A DNA stretch of 5,707 bases, taken from contig CALIAC010000002.1 in NCBI GenBank assembly GCA_938041555.1, positions 1 through 5,707 of the forward strand. The letters run 5' to 3'. The stretch's first letter is position 1, and each line of letters begins with the position of its first letter. Below, piece after piece: positions 1 through 5,028 of this stretch. This DNA comes from an uncultured Candidatus Saccharibacteria bacterium. GTDB lineage: Bacteria > Patescibacteriota > Saccharimonadia > Saccharimonadales > Saccharimonadaceae. Both the position numbers and the translations under genes were made by a program. The notes under the pieces were generated by a model. It had not been told where the DNA came from, did no database searches, and was given only the letters and a program-made list of their open reading frames with translations.

Positions 1-389
1 AGATGATCGCTCCGACGCGTGATCATTACTATCGCCACTACGAGGAGATCGGCAAGATGGTGTCGCGCCGTGGCAAACACGCCTTTGGGGTGACGCTGGA
101 CTTTATGATGCAAGGGCCAGTTATTGCTATGGTGTTTGAGGGGGTAGAGGCTGTCAAGCTGGTGCGCAAGCTGGTGGGCCCAACCGAGCCAATGGCTGCC
201 GAGATGGGGACGATCCGCGGCGACTACTCGCACATGAGCTTTGGCTATGCCAACGACGAAGACAAGGGTGTGCCTAACCTCATTCATGCTTCGGGCAACC
301 CCGAGGAAGCCGAGCAAGAGATCAACCACTGGTTCTCAGATGACGAAATCTACGAGTACCATGCGTTGCACGAGAAGTTTACGCGCTAA
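1..389 (+). CDS. ndk: Nucleoside diphosphate kinase, 3' part (5' end outside window)
   Basis: This enzyme moves the gamma phosphate of ATP to nucleoside diphosphates through a phosphohistidine intermediate and so balances the cytoplasmic NTP pools. The visible 128 residues show the family's core: GPV at 38-40 followed by AMVFEG, the segment VRKLVGPTEP (54-63), GTIRGD (69-74), and the active-site motif NLIHASG with catalytic His at visible residue 95. The reading frame is open at the left edge and the usual N-terminal segment with the KPD motif is missing, so the first visible Met is internal and the gene starts upstream. Between RGD and the catalytic His there are 20 residues, where typical bacterial enzymes have about ten. 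The extra piece (around 75-91, with YANDEDKG) is odd for the family and is one reason I suspect a Patescibacteria host. The gene ends in TAA and is followed after 21 bases by an intrinsic terminator, so it is the last gene of its unit. Family assignment is secure. Confidence 0.95.
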   Translation, partial: MIAPTRDHYYRHYEEIGKMVSRRGKHAFGVTLDFMMQGPVIAMVFEGVEAVKLVRKLVGPTEPMAAEMGTIRGDYSHMSFGYANDEDKGVPNLIHASGNPEEAEQEINHWFSDDEIYEYHALHEKFTR

Positions 390-410
390 GCGTTGGCATC
401 GGACTACTGC

Positions 411-437
411 AAAAACACCTCTCTCAGAGGTGTTTTT
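411..437 (+). terminator. Intrinsic terminator of ndk
   Basis: A perfect 12-bp inverted repeat, AAAAACACCTCT at 411-422 and its complement at 426-437, leaves a 3-base loop (CTC) and ends in five T. It starts 21 bases after the ndk stop codon. Because the left arm begins with five A, it could also stop transcription coming from the right, although the tRNA-Asp gene has its own terminator. A short (GAT)4 run at 462-473 lies between the two terminators and appears to have no role. Confidence 0.88.
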
Positions 438-502
438 GTGATGTGTGAGGGTTGAGGTGAAGATGATGATGATGTGAGCTACAACAGGGGTTATTCGTGC
501 AC

Positions 503-539
503 TAAATAAAAACACCCACTTGACGCACTGCAAGAGGGT
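503..539 (-). terminator. Intrinsic terminator downstream of tRNA-Asp
   Basis: Read on the minus strand, ACCCTCTTG (539-531) pairs with CAAGTGGGT (522-514), with one T-T mismatch and an 8-base loop. The sequence continues GTTTTTATTT. It begins 17 bases beyond the encoded CCA of tRNA-Asp and suits a terminator for that single-gene unit. It faces the ndk terminator, as expected for convergent units. Confidence 0.75.
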
Positions 540-556
540 ATGATCGTATCCAATAC

Positions 557-634
557 TGGCGCGCTCGACCGGATTCGAACCGGCGATCTTCTCCGTGACA
601 GGGAGACGTGATAGGCCATCTTCACTACGAGCGC
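557..634 (-). tRNA. tRNA-Asp (anticodon GUC)
   Basis: The minus strand folds into a full cloverleaf: acceptor stem GCGCTCG (634-628) with CGAGCGC (567-561), D stem GTGA/TCAC with a GG-containing loop, anticodon stem TCTCC/GGAGA with loop CTGTCAC, five-base variable loop, and T stem GCCGG/CCGGT with loop TTCGAAT. The anticodon is GTC, so it reads Asp codons GAC and GAT. The discriminator is G, the usual identity base for tRNA-Asp, and CCA is encoded (559-557). It is a single-gene unit with its own promoter to the right and terminator to the left. Confidence 0.97.
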
Positions 635-647
635 ATAGGCTAGATCA

Positions 648-676
648 ATAGTAGCAGCAATTACCAAAAATCGCAA
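648..676 (-). promoter_or_regulatory. Promoter of tRNA-Asp
   Basis: On the minus strand a -35 box TTGCGA (676-671) and a -10 box TACTAT (653-648) are separated by exactly 17 bp. Thirteen bases lie between the -10 box and the mature 5' end of tRNA-Asp, which leaves room for a short 5' leader removed by RNase P. The layout fits a housekeeping sigma factor promoter and serves as the reference for the weaker promoters elsewhere in the window. Confidence 0.72.
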
Positions 677-723
677 GAGGTTCACGAAAGGAATCGCAGG
701 TTTTTTTGCTTTTTCTAGCGCTA

Positions 724-865
724 GCTCACCCTCCCCGCACTTCATCTGATGGAGTGCGGCAATCGGTTGCAATAACCGATTGGCGGCCCTGGCGTCAAGA
801 GGTCGATGTCTGGGAGACATCGACCCTTATAGTGTTCCGGAGGAGAGAGTGTGGGGAGGGTGAGC
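724..865. ncRNA. Candidate structured RNA: 13-bp closing helix around three hairpins
   Basis: The stretch is bounded by a perfect 13-bp inverted repeat, GCTCACCCTCCCC (724-736) and its complement (853-865). Inside are three strong hairpins: an 11-bp stem at 735-759 with loop CTG (one G-T pair; its two outermost pairs compete with the closing helix), a 9-bp stem at 760-782 with loop GCAAT, and a perfect 11-bp stem at 801-825 with loop GGG. Single-stranded segments are left at 783-800 and 826-852. It lies between two divergent tRNA genes and overlaps no credible gene. I looked for hallmarks of SRP RNA, RNase P RNA, tmRNA and 6S RNA and found none convincing. The strand is undecided: neither side has a clear T-run after the closing helix, and the best minus-strand promoter-like pair (TTGTAC 906-901, TAATTT 885-880) has a short 15-bp spacer. 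A small mobile or repeat element is the main alternative, but I see no flanking target duplication. A perfect palindrome, CTAGCGCTAG (715-724), adjoins the left edge. The folding potential is seen directly; the function is unknown. Confidence 0.55.
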
Positions 866-916
866 GTGAGACGCAGTGAAAATTAGTTTATTACCCTGCA
901 GTACAAGGTAGCTCTT

Positions 917-964
917 CTAGAGGCTATCACGCCGCGCTGCCTTCCATTTTCGCCTCGCCTCTAG
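917..964. repeat. Inverted repeat at the tRNA-Thr promoter
   Basis: CTAGAGGC at 917-924 is repeated inverted as GCCTCTAG at 957-964. The arms are 8 bp and perfect, 32 bases apart, and the right arm ends one base before the -10 box of tRNA-Thr. A second GCCTC at 952-956 allows a shifted pairing. It could be a binding site for a regulator or just the edge of the neighbouring structured stretch. No known operator is recognised. Confidence 0.35.
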
Positions 965-970
965 TATAAT
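965..970 (+). promoter_or_regulatory. -10 box of the tRNA-Thr / glycosyltransferase unit
   Basis: A perfect TATAAT lies 11 bases before the mature 5' end of tRNA-Thr. No good -35 box stands 16-18 bp upstream (TTCCAT at 942-947 matches poorly) and there is no TG extension, so strength must come from the perfect -10 box or from an activator. It is the only promoter I can find for the tRNA and for the two protein genes behind it. Confidence 0.68.
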
Positions 971-981
971 ATAGCGGTGAT

Positions 982-1057
982 GCCGCTGTAGCTCAGTTGG
1001 TAGAGCGGCGCTTTCGTAAAGCGTAGGTCACCGGTTCGAGTCCGGTCAGCGGCTCCA
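982..1057 (+). tRNA. tRNA-Thr (anticodon CGU)
   Basis: A complete cloverleaf is present: acceptor GCCGCTG (982-988) with CAGCGGC (1047-1053), D arm GCTC/GAGC around AGTTGGTA, anticodon stem GCGCT/AGCGT with loop TTCGTAA, variable loop AGGTC, T stem ACCGG/CCGGT with loop TTCGAGT, discriminator T, and encoded CCA (1055-1057). The anticodon CGT reads the Thr codon ACG. Only 7 bases separate its CCA from the next ATG, with no terminator between, so it is very probably co-transcribed with the membrane protein gene and cut out of a longer transcript. Confidence 0.97.
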
Positions 1058-1064
1058 TTTGTTT

Positions 1065-1451
1065 ATGACCAAAGAGAAGAAGGATTTTCTGCGTACCCCT
1101 CTCCGCACGATCGCAGCCGATCGGCCATTCTTTGCGGCGCTGATTGGTGTATTTGTCGTGGGCATCATCTATATGCTGGTGATGGGCTTTACGCTGCAGG
1201 TGCGCGATGTGCAGGTCTATGTGCGCTACACCGCCTTTGGCGAGGCGCATTTTTATAAGAGCTATTGGTATTATTTGCTCAGTTTTGTGTTGTTTGGTGC
1301 GCTGGTGATGGTGGTGCACATTGGCCTGATGGTTAAGCTGTATAGCCTGCAGCGCCGCCAGACAGCGCTTTTTGTGGGGGCGGCAGCAGTATTGGTGCTG
1401 CTGGTTGCTGCCTCGTATGGATTAGCAGTAATGCACCTGGCGTATCGATAA
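1065..1451 (+). CDS. Small membrane protein, three predicted helices, partner of the glycosyltransferase
   Basis: This is a 128-residue protein of unknown function with a basic cytoplasmic start (TKEKK) and three hydrophobic segments, about residues 22-44, 68-92 and 100-124. A polar stretch between the first two (about 45-67) contains VYVRYTAFGEAHFYKSYWYY. No catalytic motif is visible. I chose ATG 1065 because the in-frame TTG at 1059 lies against the tRNA and adds only two residues; neither start has a Shine-Dalgarno sequence. Removal of the upstream tRNA-Thr would leave a 7-base leader, so translation may be effectively leaderless. The stop TAA is followed with no gap by the ATG of the glycosyltransferase, indicating tight co-translation and a shared job, probably as an accessory subunit for polymer synthesis or export. 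I associate similar small proteins with Patescibacteria genomes but cannot name the family. That the gene is real is well supported; its function is inferred from context. Confidence 0.85.
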   Translation: MTKEKKDFLRTPLRTIAADRPFFAALIGVFVVGIIYMLVMGFTLQVRDVQVYVRYTAFGEAHFYKSYWYYLLSFVLFGALVMVVHIGLMVKLYSLQRRQTALFVGAAAVLVLLVAASYGLAVMHLAYR

Positions 1452-3158
1452 ATGAACCACAACGATCTCGAGCTGCCCATGGGCAAGCGCACTCTTCTCT
1501 ACCGATTATTTGAAATTCTCCCAGCATTCCTCAGCTATGGGATGCTGATTTTGTTTATCATTTTGTCTTTGATAAATCCACTGTGGGCGTCTATCTACCT
1601 TCTCGTCTTGGTGATGAGTGTGATTGTCCGCTCGGTTGGCATTGCCTACCGCACCCTAACGGGCCACCACCAGCTGGAGAAGGCACAGATAGTCGATTGG
1701 CGGCAGCGCCTGGAGCAGCTCGAAGACCCAGTAGCGAGCTATGCTGCCATTCAGCAGCAGCCACTACCGAAGCGGCATCAGCGCGAGTTCCATGCCCAAG
1801 AGCATCGCGAGAATCTCCGCCTTATGGCGGCCGACCCAGCGAGCTTCCCGCGACCATCGCAGCTTTACCAAGCAGTGATTGTGGCGGCGTACAATGAGTC
1901 GTATGATGTCTTGCAGCCTACCATTGAGTCGGTCAAGAACACAACGTACAACAACAAACAGAGCATCCTCGTTCTTGCCTACGAGGAGCGTGGTGGGGTG
2001 GATATTGCCCGCACAGCTGCTCGCCTCCAGCAGGAGTATGGCGATGTATTCTTCACCTTCCAGACTATCATGCACCCCAAGGATATGCCCGATGAGGTGA
2101 TTGGTAAGGGTGGTAACATCACCTATGCTGGTAAGCAGCTCCAACGCTATTGCGACGAGCAGGGGATTGCCTACAGTGATGTGATGATCACCACGCTCGA
2201 CAGCGACAACCGCCCATATCCATCATACTTCGACTACGTGGCGTATGAGTATATCGTTCACCCCGAGCGCAAGCGTCTGTCGTACCAGCCGATTGCACTA
2301 TACTTTGGTAACATCTGGGATGCCCCAGCACCGATGCGGGTGATTGCGACGGGTAACTCCTTCTGGACGATCATCAGCAGTATGCGCCCCCACACGTTGC
2401 GCAACTTTGCCTCGCACTCGCAGCCAATGGACGCGCTGGTGGAGATGAACTTTTGGAGCACGCGCAGCATTGTGGAAGATGGCCACCAGTACTGGCGCAG
2501 CTACTTCTACTTTGCGGGAGACTACAGTGTTTTGCCCATCCATGTGCCTATCTACCAAGATGCCGTGATGGACAACACCTTCTGGGGGACAGTGGTGGCG
2601 CAGTTTAAGCAGCTCCGACGCTGGAGCTACGGCGCGTCGGACATCCCGTATGTGGCAATACGTACCTTTACGCGGCGTCGCAATGTGCCGTTTGCTGAAG
2701 TGTTTGCCCGCTTCATGCGCTTACTTGATGGGCACGTTACGCTGGCAGTGATGGCCTTTTTGGTGACCTTTGGTGGGTGGGTGCCGCTGTTGATTAACCA
2801 AGAATCATCACGCAGCTATGCGGTGCATATGCTGCCCGAGGTGATTAGTAATTTGCAGCGCTTCGCGATGATTGGTATCTTTATTACCGTCTTCTTGATG
2901 CTTAAGATGTTGCCACCCCGCCCCGAGCGCTACAAGCGCCGGCGCAGCCTCGCCATGGTGGCGCAGTGGATTCTTATGCCTGTCACATCCATTTGCTTTA
3001 GTGCGATTGGTGCCTTTAATGCGCAGACACACCTGGCGTTTGGTCGCTATCTCGACAAATTTGACGTAACCGTCAAGGCCACTACCGGCTCGCGCGACCG
3101 CGCCAAAGCTGCCAAACAAGCCCAAAAAGCCGCCAAGAAGCAGCGTAAAAAAGAGTAA
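1452..3158 (+). CDS. Membrane-bound family 2 glycosyltransferase, polysaccharide synthase type
   Basis: This 568-residue enzyme probably transfers sugars from nucleotide sugars to a growing glycan at the inner face of the membrane. Two N-terminal helices lie at about 25-41 and 44-66. A GT-A catalytic domain follows, with AYNES (146-150), GKGGN (218-222, equivalent to the KAGxxN step of cellulose synthases), LDSDN (249-253, the metal-binding DxD), EDGHQYW (342-348, the catalytic-base ED) and QLRRW (387-391, the QxxRW motif typical of processive enzymes). Three more helices follow at about 428-448, 471-487 and 500-526, and the protein ends in a Lys/Ala-rich basic tail (548-568). This order matches cellulose, chitin and hyaluronan synthases, but there is no PilZ domain and the product cannot be read from the sequence. 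The start ATG abuts the previous stop codon; Met10 is an alternative. No Shine-Dalgarno sequence precedes either, so translational coupling is likely. Fold and class are secure; polymer synthesis is inferred. Confidence 0.94.
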   Translation: MNHNDLELPMGKRTLLYRLFEILPAFLSYGMLILFIILSLINPLWASIYLLVLVMSVIVRSVGIAYRTLTGHHQLEKAQIVDWRQRLEQLEDPVASYAAIQQQPLPKRHQREFHAQEHRENLRLMAADPASFPRPSQLYQAVIVAAYNESYDVLQPTIESVKNTTYNNKQSILVLAYEERGGVDIARTAARLQQEYGDVFFTFQTIMHPKDMPDEVIGKGGNITYAGKQLQRYCDEQGIAYSDVMITTLDSDNRPYPSYFDYVAYEYIVHPERKRLSYQPIALYFGNIWDAPAPMRVIATGNSFWTIISSMRPHTLRNFASHSQPMDALVEMNFWSTRSIVEDGHQYWRSYFYFAGDYSVLPIHVPIYQDAVMDNTFWGTVVAQFKQLRRWSYGASDIPYVAIRTFTRRRNVPFAEVFARFMRLLDGHVTLAVMAFLVTFGGWVPLLINQESSRSYAVHMLPEVISNLQRFAMIGIFITVFLMLKMLPPRPERYKRRRSLAMVAQWILMPVTSICFSAIGAFNAQTHLAFGRYLDKFDVTVKATTGSRDRAKAAKQAQKAAKKQRKKE

Positions 3159-3257
3159 ATAAAGTACACCGTCAACTCAATAGGCTAACGTGTACCTGTA
3201 GATGCAGCAATTTAGCACATAGTAAACACAGTCACGTCACAGACGCTGATGAATAGC

Positions 3258-3875
3258 CTATGTCGATATGACATCATCAACGACTATTTCTTGTCCTCGG
3301 AATGGCCTGTCTAGTTCTTCATCGCTTAGGTAACCGAAGTCAGTGTCGTCAAAAATGTAATTTCCAATACAGCTAGAACTACTGTAGTCGCCATATGGGT
3401 TATCAATAGAAGGCCAAATGTTTGCATTAAGAAGAACATCCTGTGCAAAGTCATAAATCGCCGTTAGGTCAAGCCACTCCAGCACGAGAGGTTTTACCCC
3501 AGGATACTGATTCAGTACCGGATCCAACGATATCTTGCGGGCACTATCCTCGAGAAAGGATGGTGAACACACCACCATACACCAGTCGTTTCCCTCAAAG
3601 AACGATGTAGATAACGTATATAAAGCGTCTCGAATTTCCTTTGATTCGGGGAAGACGTTTAGAGACACCTTAATATACCACGGCGTGTCTCTGCTACCAA
3701 ATGTCTCTGAATGATCAAAATCAGCAGGCTTGTTCTTAGGATATACAGGAACAAATAAATCATTCGTGTTAAAGTAATCGTCACCAAACTTCCAAGCCGA
3801 ACCAGTATACTGTTCTATGACAGTACAGCCATTGACTCGAAAAGGAAACCTAACTTTGGAATTCTGCCCATGCAT
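3258..3875 (-). CDS. Uncharacterised acidic protein, 205 residues
   Basis: I do not recognise this protein. It is a full-length frame with no signal peptide or membrane segment, so it is probably cytoplasmic. It is rich in aromatic and acidic residues, with an acidic C-terminal third (IFDDTDFGYLSDEELDRP at 174-191, VVDD at 198-201). Four Cys (17, 99, 103, 169) form no recognisable metal site. Its base composition is closer to the AT-rich flank on its right than to the glycosyltransferase on its left; one hand-counted row (3721-3780) is 21 G+C of 60. This suggests acquisition by transfer. The start ATG at 3875 has no Shine-Dalgarno sequence, but a promoter-like pair ends 9 bases before it, consistent with a leaderless mRNA. 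The stop is TAG. It converges on the glycosyltransferase, with no clear terminator between them. Lone acidic proteins of this size in variable islands are sometimes immunity or antitoxin proteins, but no partner gene is visible, so this is only a possibility. The length and intact frame make a real gene likely. Confidence 0.7.
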   Translation of the reverse strand: MHGQNSKVRFPFRVNGCTVIEQYTGSAWKFGDDYFNTNDLFVPVYPKNKPADFDHSETFGSRDTPWYIKVSLNVFPESKEIRDALYTLSTSFFEGNDWCMVVCSPSFLEDSARKISLDPVLNQYPGVKPLVLEWLDLTAIYDFAQDVLLNANIWPSIDNPYGDYSSSSCIGNYIFDDTDFGYLSDEELDRPFRGQEIVVDDVIST

Positions 3876-3884
3876 AACAGTAGA

Positions 3885-3913
3885 ATAATACTATGATGGT
3901 ATTAAAATTACAA
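3885..3913 (-). promoter_or_regulatory. Predicted promoter of the 205-residue protein gene
   Basis: On the minus strand TTGTAA (3913-3908) and TATTAT (3890-3885) are separated by 17 bp. The -10 box ends 9 bases before the start ATG at 3875, so a transcript starting at the usual distance would have a leader of only about 3 bases. The same -35/-10 pattern is seen at tRNA-Asp and the HxlR gene. The flank is AT-rich, so a chance match is possible. Confidence 0.48.
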
Positions 3914-4089
3914 CCCGTCAGTCGAGGGTAGGACATTTTTTCTGTCGTATTTTCCAGAAAACTTTGGAAAGTGGATTTCGTGCCTGCTACGGTTCAATAT
4001 TTCGAAAGTGGGATGGAAATCAAAACAGGAGAGTGTAGAGCGCAAAGGGTTCTGATGAAATTTTACAGAGGTCAGTTTATAAAAATAAC

Positions 4090-4098
4090 TGTTATACT
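4090..4098 (+). promoter_or_regulatory. Extended -10 promoter-like site before the CxxC micro-ORF
   Basis: TGTTATACT is a TATACT -10 box with the TG extension one base upstream, which can work without a -35 box. None is visible (GGTCAG at 4070-4075 does not match). Six bases later an ATG opens the 18-codon frame at 4105, the same close spacing as at the HxlR gene. The surrounding sequence is very AT-rich, so a chance match is possible. Confidence 0.33.
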
Positions 4099-4104
4099 AC
4101 AAAA

Positions 4105-4158
4105 ATGTCAAAATACAAATGCAAACTGTGCGCGCATTATATCACCAAACGCATATGA
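4105..4158 (+). CDS. Possible micro-ORF or gene remnant with a CxxC motif
   Basis: Eighteen codons including the stop (TGA) encode MSKYKCKLCAHYITKRI. The KYKCKLC start resembles the first half of a rubredoxin or zinc-ribbon protein, where CxxC is one half of the metal site; a second CxxC would be needed and the frame closes before one appears. It is preceded by an extended -10 site only six bases upstream. It may be the truncated start of a lost small zinc or iron protein, a true micro-peptide, or chance. I saw no continuation in the next 150 bases. Low confidence. Confidence 0.22.
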   Translation: MSKYKCKLCAHYITKRI

Positions 4159-4183
4159 TGAGCAGTAAAATGGCCATGTGCAA

Positions 4184-4213
4184 TGTGGATAACTAATAGC
4201 CTGGTGTGGATGA
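4184..4213 (-). promoter_or_regulatory. Pair of DnaA-box-like sites
   Basis: TGTGGATAA at 4184-4192 is, on the minus strand, the perfect consensus DnaA box TTATCCACA. TGTGGATGA at 4205-4213 differs at one position, has the same orientation, and starts 21 bp later, about two helical turns. A further one-mismatch copy, TGCGGATAA, is at 4660-4668. A very AT-rich stretch (about 4057-4120) lies just to the left, as an unwinding element would in an origin. No dnaA, dnaN or replication gene is nearby and the flanking genes converge on the region, which argues against a standard chromosomal origin. Confidence 0.3.
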
Positions 4214-4516
4214 ATATTAGCCAAAGAACTACAGATGTGCCCTGTTGAAGTTGCGCTATAGGGGAGGGTAAGCACTCTAAAAGGATAATGGATCGCTCGG
4301 TTGGTATATGTCTCGAAAGGCGTGATGGCTTGAAATAGAAGAGTTCTCAATTATACAGGGATGGTGAGTGCAACCGTAGTATGAATATATGTACCGTTTT
4401 CATTTATTGGCACTGGTTTTTGCTTCATTCTTAAAAGTAGTGGGGCAAGTATCTCTCTGCTGGTTACTTCCTGCTGTAGAGTTGAGAGTTGGTAGGCAAA
4501 TTAGTTATTACGCTCT

Positions 4517-4783
4517 ATGAGAAAAATGGAGAGAGGCGTATGTGGCACTATGCTGTTGGATGCGGATGGTCATATAGTGCATAGTATTGATAAGCATGTA
4601 CGTTATATCATATGGCTGATGCGTGAGTTTGCTCAGGATGTAAGCCGCCCCTTGGGCTGTGCGGATAAGCTAGGTAAGTGTAGGGCAGTGCGTGAATATG
4701 TGCGTATTGTGTTCATAATTAATCTACAAATAGATTGTAATATAGCTTACTATCTTGCTTGTAATATACAAGTGATGGGATGA
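4517..4783 (+). CDS. Doubtful 88-codon frame
   Basis: An ATG-started frame in the AT-rich stretch encodes a protein with a plausible first half (MLLDADGHIV at 12-21, then a mixed charged/hydrophobic run to about residue 66) and a low-complexity hydrophobic end. It has no recognised domain and no ribosome binding site. A TACGCT hexamer, identical to the predicted HxlR -10 box, lies 2 bases before the ATG, but no -35 box fits. It shares the G-over-C asymmetry of its surroundings. It is listed because it is the best candidate in the gap, but it is probably not a functional gene. Confidence 0.18.
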   Translation: MRKMERGVCGTMLLDADGHIVHSIDKHVRYIIWLMREFAQDVSRPLGCADKLGKCRAVREYVRIVFIINLQIDCNIAYYLACNIQVMG

Positions 4784-5028
4784 ATTAATGGCTGGTGGCA
4801 AGAATTAAATACGAGGATGATGAGGTGCCTATGGGCGAAGGATATATGACCGTTCGACACACCATTATCTGAATATTTTTTGCTACGATTCATAAAATAA
4901 TAACTTTCGAGAGTGATGCGGATAGGCTTATGAGGAGAAGCAGCTATACTAAGGAGGGCATATCACTTGCAATTTGCAACCAAAATGTATTATGTATTTC
5001 TGCTATATATCAATTTTTGCGAGAGGCT

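Larger units (their letters stand above)
3876..5028. other. Long AT-rich stretch without a convincing gene
   Basis: About 1.15 kb between the 205-residue protein gene and the HxlR gene holds no frame I can support. The longest candidates are 65-88 codons and resemble no known protein. The DNA is AT-rich (row 4081-4140 has 17 G+C of 60, against 34 of 60 in row 2401-2460 of the glycosyltransferase). In the right part G clearly exceeds C on the plus strand (84 to 38 over five hand-counted rows between 4321 and 4740). Small hairpins occur at 4721-4736 (AATCTA/TAGATT) and 4758-4772 (CTTGTA/TACAAG). Three DnaA-box-like motifs lie at 4184, 4205 and 4660. AAGGAGG at 4951-4957 looks like a ribosome binding site but leads only to a 26-codon TTG frame. 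No integrase, transposase or terminal repeat is seen. A decayed island, a long non-coding RNA or a replication site are all possible. Confidence 0.6.

Noticed and set aside
462..473. A short (GAT)4 repeat between the two convergent terminators.
   Set aside because: Too short to mean anything and not placed in a regulatory position.
491..820. A 109-codon frame on the minus strand.
   Set aside because: It runs through the whole tRNA-Asp gene, its promoter and the structured element, and the protein has no recognisable features. It is open by chance.
826..852. A CCGGAGGAGAG run that loosely resembles the SRP RNA domain IV loop.
   Set aside because: The paired flanks and the conserved internal loop of SRP RNA are absent.
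3164..3274. Several short inverted repeats between and over the convergent gene ends (GTACAC/GTGTAC, ATAGGCTA/TAGCCTAT, ATGTC/GACAT).
   Set aside because: Arms of 5-8 bp with long loops and no T-run; not a terminator or a convincing element boundary.
3971..4168. A 65-codon plus-strand frame starting with GTG.
   Set aside because: No domain or start signals, composition typical of random AT-rich sequence.
4108..4350. An 80-codon minus-strand frame in the AT-rich stretch.
   Set aside because: No domain, promoter or ribosome binding site; it opposes the strand suggested by the base asymmetry.
4700..5005. Possible dif-like recombination sites (around 4700 and around 4980, the latter with TTATGTA).
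   Set aside because: Only about half the positions match known dif sequences and the two arms are not symmetric. The convergent genes alone are not enough to call a terminus.
3159..5028. A mobile element or CRISPR array as the cause of the AT-rich block.
   Set aside because: No transposase, integrase, terminal repeats, target duplication or regularly spaced repeats are visible.
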